From contig NZ_BMKD01000003.1 of NCBI RefSeq assembly GCF_014643835.1, positions 186,001 to 250,000 of the forward strand: 64,000 nt of DNA. Direction: 5' to 3'. The stretch is from Mucilaginibacter rubeus. Its GTDB lineage: Bacteria > Bacteroidota > Bacteroidia > Sphingobacteriales > Sphingobacteriaceae. Shown here one piece after another: positions 9,048 to 18,464 of this stretch; the first letter of the stretch is position 1, and every line of letters begins with the position of its first letter. The notes beneath the pieces were generated by a model that was not told where the DNA came from, made no database searches, and saw nothing but the letters and a program-made list of their open reading frames with translations. The translations under genes were made by a program, and so were the position numbers.

Positions 9048-11855
9048 ATGAGTAGCAGAAGGAGCTTATTTATTGTAATATTCATTCTTGAGGTTGTACA
9101 GGGTTTTGCCCAGCAGCCCCTTAAGCTTTGGTATAAACAACCCGCTCAAAAATGGACGGATGCTTTGCCTATCGGTAATGGCAGGATAGGAGGCATGATT
9201 TACGGTGGGGTTACCGAAGACCATATCCAATACAACGAACAAACCCTATGGACAGGAGGCCCGCGCGACTATAACCGCAAAGGTGCAGTAAAATATTTAG
9301 AGCCCATCCGCAAACTCCTTTCCGAAGGCAAACAAGCCGAAGCAGAGGCCATGGCCCAGCAGCATTTTATGGGTACGAAAAGCAATGAAGCTACTTATGC
9401 GGCTGACTCGGCGAAATGGTTCAATATGATGAGCTCATACCATTTACCGCAAGACGAGTTATTTCATGATAATAACCTTAGAACTATCAATTTGTCAATT
9501 GAACAGGGTTGGGAAATAACACCCGGTTTTGAAGGTTTGGATGGAGCAGTTTGGTTTATTAAGTATTTTAATATTCCTTCTGGTTGGAAAGGAAAAAATA
9601 TCGTAATTAGTTTAGGCAGGATACGTGATATAGACCGGACCTGGCTTAACGGAGATTACATCGGCACAACATCGGGTAACGCTTACAGGAAATACATTAT
9701 CCCTTCTGATAAGGTACATATCGGCGAAAACAGGATCGCTGTACAGGTAGTTAATTTTTACGATAAAGGTGGATTTACAAGCAACGCTAAAACTTTATCG
9801 GTTTATCCCGAAGGAAACGAAAGTGATGGGATTAGCCTTGCCGGTCAATGGAAATATTTCATCCAGGATGATAGCCCGCCGGCATATCCCCGTTACAATG
9901 CCGATTACCAGCCCTTCGCCGATCTGTACCTGCAATTTCCAAAACAGGATATAACTGATTATAAACGCGATCTTGATCTTACTAATGCCACCTCCCATGT
10001 AAGCTACAAAGCCAACGGTGTTACCTACACTCGTGAGTATTTCAGCAGTACGCCCGATCAGATGATGGCCGTACACCTTACTGCCGATAAGCCGGGTAAA
10101 ATTACGTTGAAGGCGTTAATGAGCAGTCTGCATAGAAACTATGTAACCCGTAAAATTGATGACTATACACTCGCGCTGTCTTTAAAAGTAAAAAGTGGTG
10201 TTTTGAGTGGCGTAAGTTATCTACATGTACAGGCGGCGGGTGGTAAGGTTATAGTCGATTCAAAAAACATATCGGTTACCGGAGCTGATGAAGCCACATT
10301 TTACCTCACGGCGGCAACCAATTTTAAAAACTATCATGATGTATCGGGTAATCCCGAGGCTATTTGTAAGGCTCAGATCGCAGCTATATCACATAAAAGC
10401 TATGCCGTCATTAAAGCTGTTCATGTAAAAGATTATCAAAAGTATTTCGATACATTTTCCATTGATTTAGGCAAGGGAGAAAACGCGGAGCTGCCAACGG
10501 ACGAAAGGATTCTGAAGTTTAGCCAATCACCTGATCCTTCGTTTATCAGTTTATATACGCAATATGGCAGGTATTTGCTGATCTCCTCATCCCGGCCGGG
10601 CGGTGGCCCGGCGAATTTGCAGGGTTTGTGGAATAACCTGCTTACACCGCCATGGGGCAGTAAGTTCACTACTAATATCAACATCGAAATGAATTACTGG
10701 CCTGCCGAGGTACTTAACTTATCTGCTTGCAGTCAACCGTTTTTTAGCATCGTTGATGACCTTTCCAAAACCGGGCATGAAACCGCGGTTGAGCATTACG
10801 GTGCTCCGGGTTGGGTGCTGCATCACAATACAGATCTGTGGCGCGGTACTGTACCTGTTAACGCATCCAATCATGGCATTTGGGTTAGCGGCGCTGCCTG
10901 GCTTTGCCACCAGTTATGGGAACATTATTTGTATACCGGCGATAAAGAGTTTCTACAAAAACGGGCTTATCCCGAAATGAAGGGTGCAGCCGAGTTCTTT
11001 GTGCATTTTTTGGTGAAAGATCCTAAAACTGGCTACCTCATTAGTACGCCATCCAACTCGCCGGAGCATGGGGGTTTGGTTGCCGGGCCAACGATGGATC
11101 ACCAGATCATTCGCGACCTGTTTAAAAACTGTATCGAAGCTGCCAAAGTGTTGAATATTGATAAGGCTTTCGCCGATACACTCAAATTCAAATACAGTCA
11201 GATAGCACCTAATAAAATCGGCAGGTACGGTCAGCTGCAGGAGTGGCTGGAAGATAAGGACGATACGACGGATACCCACCGGCATGTTTCGCATATGTGG
11301 GGTGTCTACCCCGGCACTGAGATCTCGCTTAAAACTCCCGAACTGTTAAAGGCTGCCGAACAATCTATGAAATACCGTGGCGATGAAGGCACTGGCTGGA
11401 GCATTGCCTGGAAGGTAAATATCTGGGCACGGATGCACGAGGGTAATCATGCTTATCTGATGCTGAGCAAACTGTTATCACCTGCGGACGTAACTTCCGG
11501 GAAAGAGAAGGGAGGCGTTTACCATAATCTGTTCGATGCACACCCGCCATTTCAAATTGACGGAAATTTTGGCGGCGTAGCAGGTTTAGCCGAAATGCTT
11601 TTACAAAGTCAGGGTGATGTTATTGAACTGCTTCCAGCTTTGCCAACTGCATTACCGCAAGGTAGCATCAAAGGTATTTGCGCAAGAGGTGGTTTTGTAC
11701 TTGATTTTGAATGGCAAAATGGTCGGTTGAAAAGCCTGCAGGTGCTTTCCAAACTGGGTAAAACCTGTCGCTTAAATTATGGCGGAAAGACCATAGATGT
11801 CGAAACTCAAAAAGGTAAAAGCTATCGCTTTGACGCCGATCTGAAACAATTATAA
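9048..11855 (+). CDS. GH95 alpha-L-fucosidase/alpha-L-galactosidase with inserted jelly-roll
   Basis: A 935-residue exported enzyme (signal peptide ending GFAQQ). The ATG at 9048 is preferred to an upstream in-frame TTG at 9039. GH95 hallmarks are the N-terminal WTDALPIGNGRIGGMIYGG, then NLQGLWNN...MNYWPAE, the probable general acid Glu673 in PSNSPEHG and the probable base Asp838 in QIDGNFGG, followed by the usual C-terminal beta domain. Unusually, about 160 residues (roughly 105-265) containing SLGRIRDIDRTWLNGDYIG and GENRIAVQVVNF interrupt the N-terminal domain. These resemble the jelly-roll module of sialate O-acetylesterases or GH2 sugar-binding domains. GH95 enzymes cleave alpha-L-fucose or alpha-L-galactose, both present in rhamnogalacturonan side chains. 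Confidence 0.9.
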   Translation: MSSRRSLFIVIFILEVVQGFAQQPLKLWYKQPAQKWTDALPIGNGRIGGMIYGGVTEDHIQYNEQTLWTGGPRDYNRKGAVKYLEPIRKLLSEGKQAEAEAMAQQHFMGTKSNEATYAADSAKWFNMMSSYHLPQDELFHDNNLRTINLSIEQGWEITPGFEGLDGAVWFIKYFNIPSGWKGKNIVISLGRIRDIDRTWLNGDYIGTTSGNAYRKYIIPSDKVHIGENRIAVQVVNFYDKGGFTSNAKTLSVYPEGNESDGISLAGQWKYFIQDDSPPAYPRYNADYQPFADLYLQFPKQDITDYKRDLDLTNATSHVSYKANGVTYTREYFSSTPDQMMAVHLTADKPGKITLKALMSSLHRNYVTRKIDDYTLALSLKVKSGVLSGVSYLHVQAAGGKVIVDSKNISVTGADEATFYLTAATNFKNYHDVSGNPEAICKAQIAAISHKSYAVIKAVHVKDYQKYFDTFSIDLGKGENAELPTDERILKFSQSPDPSFISLYTQYGRYLLISSSRPGGGPANLQGLWNNLLTPPWGSKFTTNINIEMNYWPAEVLNLSACSQPFFSIVDDLSKTGHETAVEHYGAPGWVLHHNTDLWRGTVPVNASNHGIWVSGAAWLCHQLWEHYLYTGDKEFLQKRAYPEMKGAAEFFVHFLVKDPKTGYLISTPSNSPEHGGLVAGPTMDHQIIRDLFKNCIEAAKVLNIDKAFADTLKFKYSQIAPNKIGRYGQLQEWLEDKDDTTDTHRHVSHMWGVYPGTEISLKTPELLKAAEQSMKYRGDEGTGWSIAWKVNIWARMHEGNHAYLMLSKLLSPADVTSGKEKGGVYHNLFDAHPPFQIDGNFGGVAGLAEMLLQSQGDVIELLPALPTALPQGSIKGICARGGFVLDFEWQNGRLKSLQVLSKLGKTCRLNYGGKTIDVETQKGKSYRFDADLKQL

Positions 11856-11911
11856 AGATGGGCAAAACTCAAAAATATCACAGAGAGATCGCAGAAAAAG
11901 AACTAATTGTT

Positions 11912-11942
11912 TGGGAGCAGTGCGATTCTCCTTTTGAGAGAG
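11912..11942. repeat. Truncated family B repeat end
   Basis: The segment with gcagtgcgattctccttttgagag matches the left end of the family B elements (gtgcgattcc...ttgagag) but lacks the rest. It lies just upstream of a complete copy, suggesting a broken or nested element. Confidence 0.55.
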
Positions 11943-11982
11943 TAATAACCTATAAAAAGACAATAGAGGAGTTTAAGGTGTG

Positions 11983-12114
11983 GAGGGCTGTGCGATTCCC
12001 TCCCCTGGGAGGATGTAGGGAGGGGTTTCAGCGAGATGCCTTGTCGTTACAAAGGCGTATAAACCTCTCCCTGCCAACACGCAATCCTAACGGGCCCCTC
12101 CCAAGGGAGGGAAT
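11983..12114. repeat. Inverted-repeat element, family B, copy 1
   Basis: A ~130-bp element in the 287-base gap between the GH95 and GH2 genes. It begins gggctgtgcgattccc and ends cccctcccaagggaggga; the two ends are complementary. It shares gtgcgattcc, the inner aggggttt/aaacc pairing, and cctgccaacacgc with the tandem copies at 37406-37682. It keeps an open frame continuous with the GH2 gene, which is an annotation trap. Confidence 0.8.
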
Positions 12115-12142
12115 TGCCAATTCATTGACTATTACTCTTGAG

Positions 12143-15100
12143 ATGAGCAGAGAGAAGTGTTTCTCTTTTTTTAAACTGATCACCTCACTGCTGTTTTTGC
12201 TCCTTTTTTCACATAGTTACCTTTTTGCACAGCGTAGTGATATCTCATTAAATACCAACTGGAAAAGTATTGCCGATGATAACAACCCAAAGGCAAACGC
12301 CGGTTTTGAGCAAACCGGTTTTAATGATGCTAAATGGGAAACGGTAAATGTTCCTCATAACTGGGATACATACGGCGGCTATCGCCGCCTGAAACATGGC
12401 AACAGACATGGTATCGCACGGTATCGTAAAATATTCCCGCTTGAAAATAAGCAAAATGATAAGCGGTATTTCCTGTGGTTTGAGGGCGTTGGCTCATACG
12501 CTACGGTTTGGCTTAATGGTAAGCAAGTTGGCTATCACGCGGGCGGGCGCACGTCATTTACCATTGATGTAACGGATGCTATCAAAGCAGGCAAACAAAA
12601 TCTGTTATGCGTTAAGGCTGATCACCCTTCGTTTATCAAAGATTTGCCATGGGTTTGCGGGGCCTGCTCCGATGATCCGGGTTTTTCGGAAGGTTCGCAG
12701 CCAATGGGTATTTTCAGACTGGTGCATTTGATGGTCACTAACGCCGTCAGGATTGAACCTTTTGGTGTACATATCTGGAATGATACCACCGTCCGTGAAA
12801 AATCGGCCACGCTTAATCTCGAAACTGAAGTTAAAAACTACAGTGGTAAGCCGTCTGCGATAACCGTGACAAACAGCATGGTTGATGCCGCTGGCAATAC
12901 TATCGCGCAAGCAAAAGCAAAAAAAATATTAAAAGCCGGTGAGGTTAATACGGTAAGTCAACAATTTTCCGATGTTAAAAATGTGCATTTATGGTCGTTG
13001 GAAAAACCTTATTTATACAATGTGGTAACAGAGGTTTGGGCCGATGGAAAAGTGATTGACAGAACTCAAACCTCTTACGGTATCCGCTGGATCAACTGGC
13101 CCATTGGCCGAAATAATAAGGATAATCGTTTCTACCTCAATGGCAAGCCTGTTTTTATCAATGGCATTGCCGAGTATGAACACCTTATGGGCAAAAGTCA
13201 GGCTTTTGAAGCGCAGGAAATCAAAGCCCGGGTAATGCAGGTAAAGGCTGCAGGTTTTAATGCTTTTCGGGATGCTCATCAGCCTCATAATCTTGCATAT
13301 CAGCAGTATTGGGATAAGCTGGGCATTTTATGGTGGCCGCAATATTCGGCACATATCTGGTATGATTCGCCGGAGTTCAGGGCCAATTACAAAGCTTTAC
13401 TGATTGACTGGGTGAAAGAACGGCGCAATAGCCCGTCGGTAATATTATGGGGATTACAAAACGAAAGTAAGTTACCGGCCGATTTTGCCCGGGAATGCAG
13501 CGATCTCATCCGCAAGCTTGACCCTACAGCCTCATCGCAACGCAAAATAACAACCTGTAATGGCGGCGAAGGTACCGATTGGGACGTACCTCAAAACTGG
13601 ACGGGTACCTACGGCGGTAACCCGCTTACCTATGGAGATGACCTGAAAAAACAAATCTTAGTAGGCGAATATGGTGCATGGCGAAGCCTTGGTTTACATA
13701 CCGAAGGCCCTTTCAATGCCAACGGTCAGCTAAGTGAAGACCGCATGACCCAATTGATGGAAACCAAAGTCCGCCTGGCCGGGTCTGTAAAAGATCAGGT
13801 TGCGGGGCATTTTCAGTGGCTGTTGTATTCGCATGAAAACCCTGGTCGCACACAAGGCGGCGAAGGGCAGCGGGAACTGGATAGGGTTGGCCCTGTTAAC
13901 TATAAAGGTTTGTTTACACCCTGGGGGCAGCCAACCGATGCGTTTTACATGTACAGGGCCAATTATGCGCCTAAAGGTAGCGAGCCGATGGTTTACATTG
14001 TATCGCACACCTGGCCCAACCGTTGGCTTACTCCGGGTAAAAAAGATAGTATCATTGTTTACTCCAATTGCGACGAGGTTGAGCTTTTCAATGATATTAA
14101 CCACGAATCTTTAGGCAAAAGAAAGCGGAAGGGCATAGGCACGCATTTTCAATGGGATAGCGCAGATATCAAATACAATGTGTTGTACGCCGTAGGATAT
14201 GTTAATGGCAAGCCGGTAACGCATAATGAGATCATGTTAAACCATCTGCCACAAGCACCTCATTTGCCAAAAGAGAATCCCGCTATCCTGAAACCCGAAG
14301 CTGGTTACAACTATTTGTACCGTCTCAATTGCGGCGGACCGGATTACACCGATACCTACGGCAACATCTGGATGGCCGACAGGCATCAGGATAATAAACA
14401 AGAACCCGGCTCCACATCATGGACGGACAATTACCCCGGAATGCCTCAGTTCTTTGCCAGTCAGCAACGCACTTTCGACAGGATCAGCAACACGGCCGAT
14501 GGGGCTTTGTTCCAGACTTTTCGGTATGGTTTAGATAAACTTAAATTTAATTTCCCGGTACCTGATGGTGATTATCGTATCGATCTATATTTTACCGAGC
14601 CCTGGTATGGCACAGGCGGCGGGATGGATTGTTCAGGCTGGCGTTTGTTTGATGTAGCTCTGAATGGCAAAACCATGATCCGCAATCTGGATATCTGGAA
14701 AGAAGCAGGATATGCTAAAGCGCTTAAGAAAAATATCGTTGCCCATGTTACGGGCGGGATGCTAACTATATCTTTTCCGAACGCAGCGGCCGGTGAAGCA
14801 ATTATATCAGCTATAGCCATCAGTACTTTAAATAAAACAGTAAAACCACAACAGGCAGGTAATGGAATAATCGGCCAATTACAGGGCCATAATAAATGGG
14901 TGGTAAAAAACTGGATTGACATTGGCCAAAAACAATACACCGATGCCGGGGTAACTTTTAATGATCTGCCGCCAATATTTTATGGTGCAGATTGGATAAG
15001 TACAGCTAATTCAAATCAGGCTCAAACCTGTTCGTTTACTTTAAATGCTGACGCTGATGTTTACGTTGCTATGGACATACCCGCCTTGCAAAGACCGTCC

Positions 15101-15679
15101 TGGATTGCCAATTATGAAAACACCGGCTTGTTTGTAAAAACGGATGCCGATGGAGGTTATCAGTTACCCGTTTACAGGAAGCGTTTTAAAAAGGCTGATG
15201 TAGTTACGTTAGGCGAAAATAAAGGAAGGTTCATGTACACCGTGGTGATGTTGCCTGTTACTTCGCTGCAACCGGCTACTGATCTTCGTAAAACCGTAAG
15301 TTATAAAGCGGAGACGGCTGAGATAAAAGGCGATGGCTTAAAAGCCGATACCCTGAACGGAAAAAAAGTAATTAAATTTAGCAGTGCGGCAGGCGGCAGT
15401 GTGGCATTCGCGTTAACACCGGGTGTTGCCGATCTGTATGCCTTGCGCATAAAATATTATAACCAGAGCAATCAAACTTTTAAGGCAAAAATGCAATTAC
15501 TGGCCGCTGATGGTACGGTAATGAAGGAGGAGGAACTGAGTTTTAAACCGGTAGCCAAAAATAAATCGGGCACGGTTGCAACCAATACGGGCACAAGTAT
15601 CAACGCGGGTAATTATAAGCTGGTAATCACGGGTATTAAGGCTGATGGTTTGGTTGTTTCGGGCATCGAAATGCAATAA
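12143..15679 (+). CDS. GH2 glycosidase with C-terminal malectin-like and extra beta domains
   Basis: A 1178-residue exported protein. The start at 12143 is chosen because a signal peptide follows at once (MSREK... to SYLFAQ), whereas the open frame upstream to 11858 runs through an inverted-repeat element. The GH2 sugar-binding domain (FEGVGSYATVWLNGKQVG) comes first, then the immunoglobulin-like domain. The TIM barrel has the probable acid/base Glu441 (ILWGLQNES) and nucleophile Glu509 (LVGEYGAW). The C-terminal half has a malectin-like module (YNYLYRLNCGGPDYTD, NFPVPDGDYRIDLYFTEPW) and a further beta domain. Likely a beta-galactosidase, beta-glucuronidase or alpha-L-arabinopyranosidase; the family fits all three. 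The GH78 gene follows after 9 bases. Confidence 0.87.
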   Translation: MSREKCFSFFKLITSLLFLLLFSHSYLFAQRSDISLNTNWKSIADDNNPKANAGFEQTGFNDAKWETVNVPHNWDTYGGYRRLKHGNRHGIARYRKIFPLENKQNDKRYFLWFEGVGSYATVWLNGKQVGYHAGGRTSFTIDVTDAIKAGKQNLLCVKADHPSFIKDLPWVCGACSDDPGFSEGSQPMGIFRLVHLMVTNAVRIEPFGVHIWNDTTVREKSATLNLETEVKNYSGKPSAITVTNSMVDAAGNTIAQAKAKKILKAGEVNTVSQQFSDVKNVHLWSLEKPYLYNVVTEVWADGKVIDRTQTSYGIRWINWPIGRNNKDNRFYLNGKPVFINGIAEYEHLMGKSQAFEAQEIKARVMQVKAAGFNAFRDAHQPHNLAYQQYWDKLGILWWPQYSAHIWYDSPEFRANYKALLIDWVKERRNSPSVILWGLQNESKLPADFARECSDLIRKLDPTASSQRKITTCNGGEGTDWDVPQNWTGTYGGNPLTYGDDLKKQILVGEYGAWRSLGLHTEGPFNANGQLSEDRMTQLMETKVRLAGSVKDQVAGHFQWLLYSHENPGRTQGGEGQRELDRVGPVNYKGLFTPWGQPTDAFYMYRANYAPKGSEPMVYIVSHTWPNRWLTPGKKDSIIVYSNCDEVELFNDINHESLGKRKRKGIGTHFQWDSADIKYNVLYAVGYVNGKPVTHNEIMLNHLPQAPHLPKENPAILKPEAGYNYLYRLNCGGPDYTDTYGNIWMADRHQDNKQEPGSTSWTDNYPGMPQFFASQQRTFDRISNTADGALFQTFRYGLDKLKFNFPVPDGDYRIDLYFTEPWYGTGGGMDCSGWRLFDVALNGKTMIRNLDIWKEAGYAKALKKNIVAHVTGGMLTISFPNAAAGEAIISAIAISTLNKTVKPQQAGNGIIGQLQGHNKWVVKNWIDIGQKQYTDAGVTFNDLPPIFYGADWISTANSNQAQTCSFTLNADADVYVAMDIPALQRPSWIANYENTGLFVKTDADGGYQLPVYRKRFKKADVVTLGENKGRFMYTVVMLPVTSLQPATDLRKTVSYKAETAEIKGDGLKADTLNGKKVIKFSSAAGGSVAFALTPGVADLYALRIKYYNQSNQTFKAKMQLLAADGTVMKEEELSFKPVAKNKSGTVATNTGTSINAGNYKLVITGIKADGLVVSGIEMQ

Positions 15680-15688
15680 AATATTAAC

Positions 15689-18451
15689 ATGAAAAAAAAG
15701 ATCTGCCTGTTGTTTTTGTTACTGCCCTTCGGCCTTTTTGCGCAAAGCCTGAAGGTGTTAAACCTGCAATGCGAGTACAAAACCAATCCGTTGGGTGTCG
15801 AATCGCTTAAGCCAAAGCTAAGCTGGCAAATACAAAGCGATACCCGTAACACCATGCAAACCGCTTACAGGGTTTTGGTTGCCGGTGACGTGGCTAAACT
15901 GGCAAGCAACAATGCTGATATCTGGGATTCGGGCAAGGTACTTTCAAACGCGTCGCTACAGGTTTCGTGCATTGGTAAACCTATGCAGGCAGCCAAAACT
16001 TATTACTGGAAGGTAATGGTTTGGGACAACCATGGTAAAGCGTCGGCATGGAGCAATACCGCCAGCTGGCAAATGGGCTTGCTTACAAAAAGAGACTGGA
16101 ACGGTGCCTACTGGATTGCTTATGACAGATTACCCGATTCTTCGGCTATTGTACCCTTTTATCATGGTAAAGGACCAAAAAAACTGGGAGTGGCCAATGA
16201 TGTTTTGCCTTTAATGCGCAAGGCTTTTAATGTTGAGGCCAAACTGAAAAAAGCCACGCTTTATTTATGCGGATTAGGCCATTTTGAGCTGAACCTGAAC
16301 GGTAAGAAAGTGGACGATCATTTCCTTGATCCCGGGTGGACAAAATATGATAAGCAGGCACTATATGTGCCTTTTGATGTAACTAAGCAGCTTATCTCCG
16401 GAAAAAATACCATAGGCGTAATGCTGGGCAATGGATTTTATTACATCCCGCGGGATAGGCGTTACCGCAAGCTTACCGGTGCTTTTGGCTATCCTAAAAT
16501 GATCTATCGTTTAATATTGGAGTATGACAATGGAAAGATAGACAATGTGGTGAGCGATGGTTCATGGAAAACCGCACCCTCGCCGGTTACTTTCAGCAGT
16601 ATTTATGGAGGTGAGGATTATAATGCCAATTTGGAACAACCGGGCTGGGATACCAACAACTTTGATGATTCTAAATGGCGCAATGTGGTCAAGGTTGACG
16701 GCATACCCGGGCTGAGCGCGCAAATGGCGGAGCCTTTGAAGATCATGCAGGTGTTGAAGCCTCGAAGTAAAAAGCAACTGGCTAATGGCGCATGGATCTA
16801 TGATTTGGGTCAAAATTTTTCAGGAATCCCACAGATCAGTCTTCTGGGTAAAAAAGGGGATACTGTGCGCATTGTCCCCGCTGAACTGGTAAATGAGGAT
16901 GGCAGCGCCAATCAAAAAGCCTCGGGCAGTCCGCATTATTATGATTATGTGTTGAAGGGCGATGGTGTTGAAACCTGGCATCCCTTGTTTACTTATTACG
17001 GTTTTAGGTATTTGCAGGTACAGGGTGCTGTTCCCCAAGGAGAAACCAATATATCGAAGCGACCCGTGATCGTTGATATTAAAGGGTTGCACACCCGTAA
17101 CAGTGCCGAAACCGTGGGCAGTTTCGCTTGTTCAAATGAGCTGTTTAACAAAACGTTTAAACTGATTGACTGGGCCATGAAAAGCAACATGGCAAGCGTA
17201 TTTACCGATTGTCCTCACCGCGAAAAACTGGGCTGGCTGGAAGAAGCGCATTTAGTCGGCAGCTCCCTACATTACAATTATGATATCGTTGGCCTGGCAC
17301 GTAAGTGTATCAACGATATGCGTATCTCTCAAACAGAAGATGGATTGATCCCCGAAATTTCGCCTGAATATGTAAAGTTTGACGAGCCTTTTCGCGATTC
17401 GCCTGAGTGGGGGAGCAACGCGGTGATTTTGACGTGGTATGTATACCAGTGGTATGGTGATAAGGAAGTGCTTGCTCAAAACTATGATATGATCAAGCGT
17501 TACCTGGCCTATCTCGATAAAAAATCAAAAAATCATTTGCTGTATCAGGGGTTGGGCGATTGGTATGATCTTGGTCCAAATCCTCCCGGCGTTTCGCAGT
17601 TAACACCACCAGGAATTACGGCAACTTCGCTGTATTATTATGACCTTGATATAGCCGGAAAAATAGCTACGCTGCTTGGCAAAAACGATGATGCTGCATC
17701 ATACAAAAAACTGGCTGATGAAGTAAAACAGGCCTATAACAAAACGTTTTTTAATACTGACACTAAACAATACGGCACAGGCAGTCAGGCGGCCAACGCT
17801 ATGTCGGTTTATGCCGGTTTGGTTGAGCCACAATATAAAGCAGCTGTAGTGAATAATATCGTAAAAGATATCCGCGGCAGAGGGAATGCCCTTACCGCAG
17901 GGGACATCGGTTATCGCTACCTGTTACGGGTTTTGGATGATGAAGGCCGCTCGGATGTGATCTATGATATGAACAGTCGTGCCGATGTGCCGGGCTATGG
18001 TTATCAACTGGCTCACGGTGCCACTGCCTTAACCGAATCGTGGGCGGCACTGCCTTCGGTATCCAACAACCATTTTATGTTGGGGCACCTGATGGAGTGG
18101 TTTTACAGCGGCCTGGCCGGGATCCGTCCGGCAGATGATGCCATCGCATTTAATAAAATTGAGATCAGGCCCGAAACTGTGGGTAATGTAACCTGGGCTA
18201 AGGCTAATTATAAATCGCCTTATGGCAATATTTCAAGCAGTTGGGCGAAGGGGCGGGGGCAGTTTCAACTGGAGGTGAACATCCCGGCAAATACTACCGC
18301 GAGTATCTTTCTGCCCGTAAAAAATAATGCGACTATAATGGTCGACGGGCAAAATATCAAAACCCGTCATGATATCAAATTTGTAGGTTATCACGATGGG
18401 AAGGCAGAGATCAAGGCTGGTTCAGGCAACTATACATTCATCGCCAAATAA
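15689..18451 (+). CDS. GH78 alpha-L-rhamnosidase (DCPHREK subtype)
   Basis: A 920-residue exported enzyme with a signal peptide ending LFAQ. It begins with the fibronectin-like opening module common in GH78 (NLQCEYKTNPLGV, KLSWQI), followed by two beta-sandwich domains. The (alpha/alpha)6 barrel carries the active-site motif DCPHREKLGWLEEAH with probable general acid Glu512. Later barrel elements include LGDWYDLGP and YGYQLAHGATALTESWAA. The C-terminal beta domain is present and the length is typical. It should remove terminal alpha-L-rhamnose from rhamnogalacturonan or side chains in the periplasm. It lies 9 bases after the GH2 gene and 13 bases before the propeller gene, so an operon is likely. 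Confidence 0.93.
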   Translation: MKKKICLLFLLLPFGLFAQSLKVLNLQCEYKTNPLGVESLKPKLSWQIQSDTRNTMQTAYRVLVAGDVAKLASNNADIWDSGKVLSNASLQVSCIGKPMQAAKTYYWKVMVWDNHGKASAWSNTASWQMGLLTKRDWNGAYWIAYDRLPDSSAIVPFYHGKGPKKLGVANDVLPLMRKAFNVEAKLKKATLYLCGLGHFELNLNGKKVDDHFLDPGWTKYDKQALYVPFDVTKQLISGKNTIGVMLGNGFYYIPRDRRYRKLTGAFGYPKMIYRLILEYDNGKIDNVVSDGSWKTAPSPVTFSSIYGGEDYNANLEQPGWDTNNFDDSKWRNVVKVDGIPGLSAQMAEPLKIMQVLKPRSKKQLANGAWIYDLGQNFSGIPQISLLGKKGDTVRIVPAELVNEDGSANQKASGSPHYYDYVLKGDGVETWHPLFTYYGFRYLQVQGAVPQGETNISKRPVIVDIKGLHTRNSAETVGSFACSNELFNKTFKLIDWAMKSNMASVFTDCPHREKLGWLEEAHLVGSSLHYNYDIVGLARKCINDMRISQTEDGLIPEISPEYVKFDEPFRDSPEWGSNAVILTWYVYQWYGDKEVLAQNYDMIKRYLAYLDKKSKNHLLYQGLGDWYDLGPNPPGVSQLTPPGITATSLYYYDLDIAGKIATLLGKNDDAASYKKLADEVKQAYNKTFFNTDTKQYGTGSQAANAMSVYAGLVEPQYKAAVVNNIVKDIRGRGNALTAGDIGYRYLLRVLDDEGRSDVIYDMNSRADVPGYGYQLAHGATALTESWAALPSVSNNHFMLGHLMEWFYSGLAGIRPADDAIAFNKIEIRPETVGNVTWAKANYKSPYGNISSSWAKGRGQFQLEVNIPANTTASIFLPVKNNATIMVDGQNIKTRHDIKFVGYHDGKAEIKAGSGNYTFIAK

Positions 18452-18464
18452 TATTAAAACTAAA

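Noticed and set aside
11858-12142. Extended N terminus of the GH2 gene
   Set aside because: Lies in a repeat element; a signal peptide starts exactly at 12143.
18396-18464. Upstream start of the propeller gene at 18465
   Set aside because: It overlaps the GH78 gene and places a signal peptide inside the protein.
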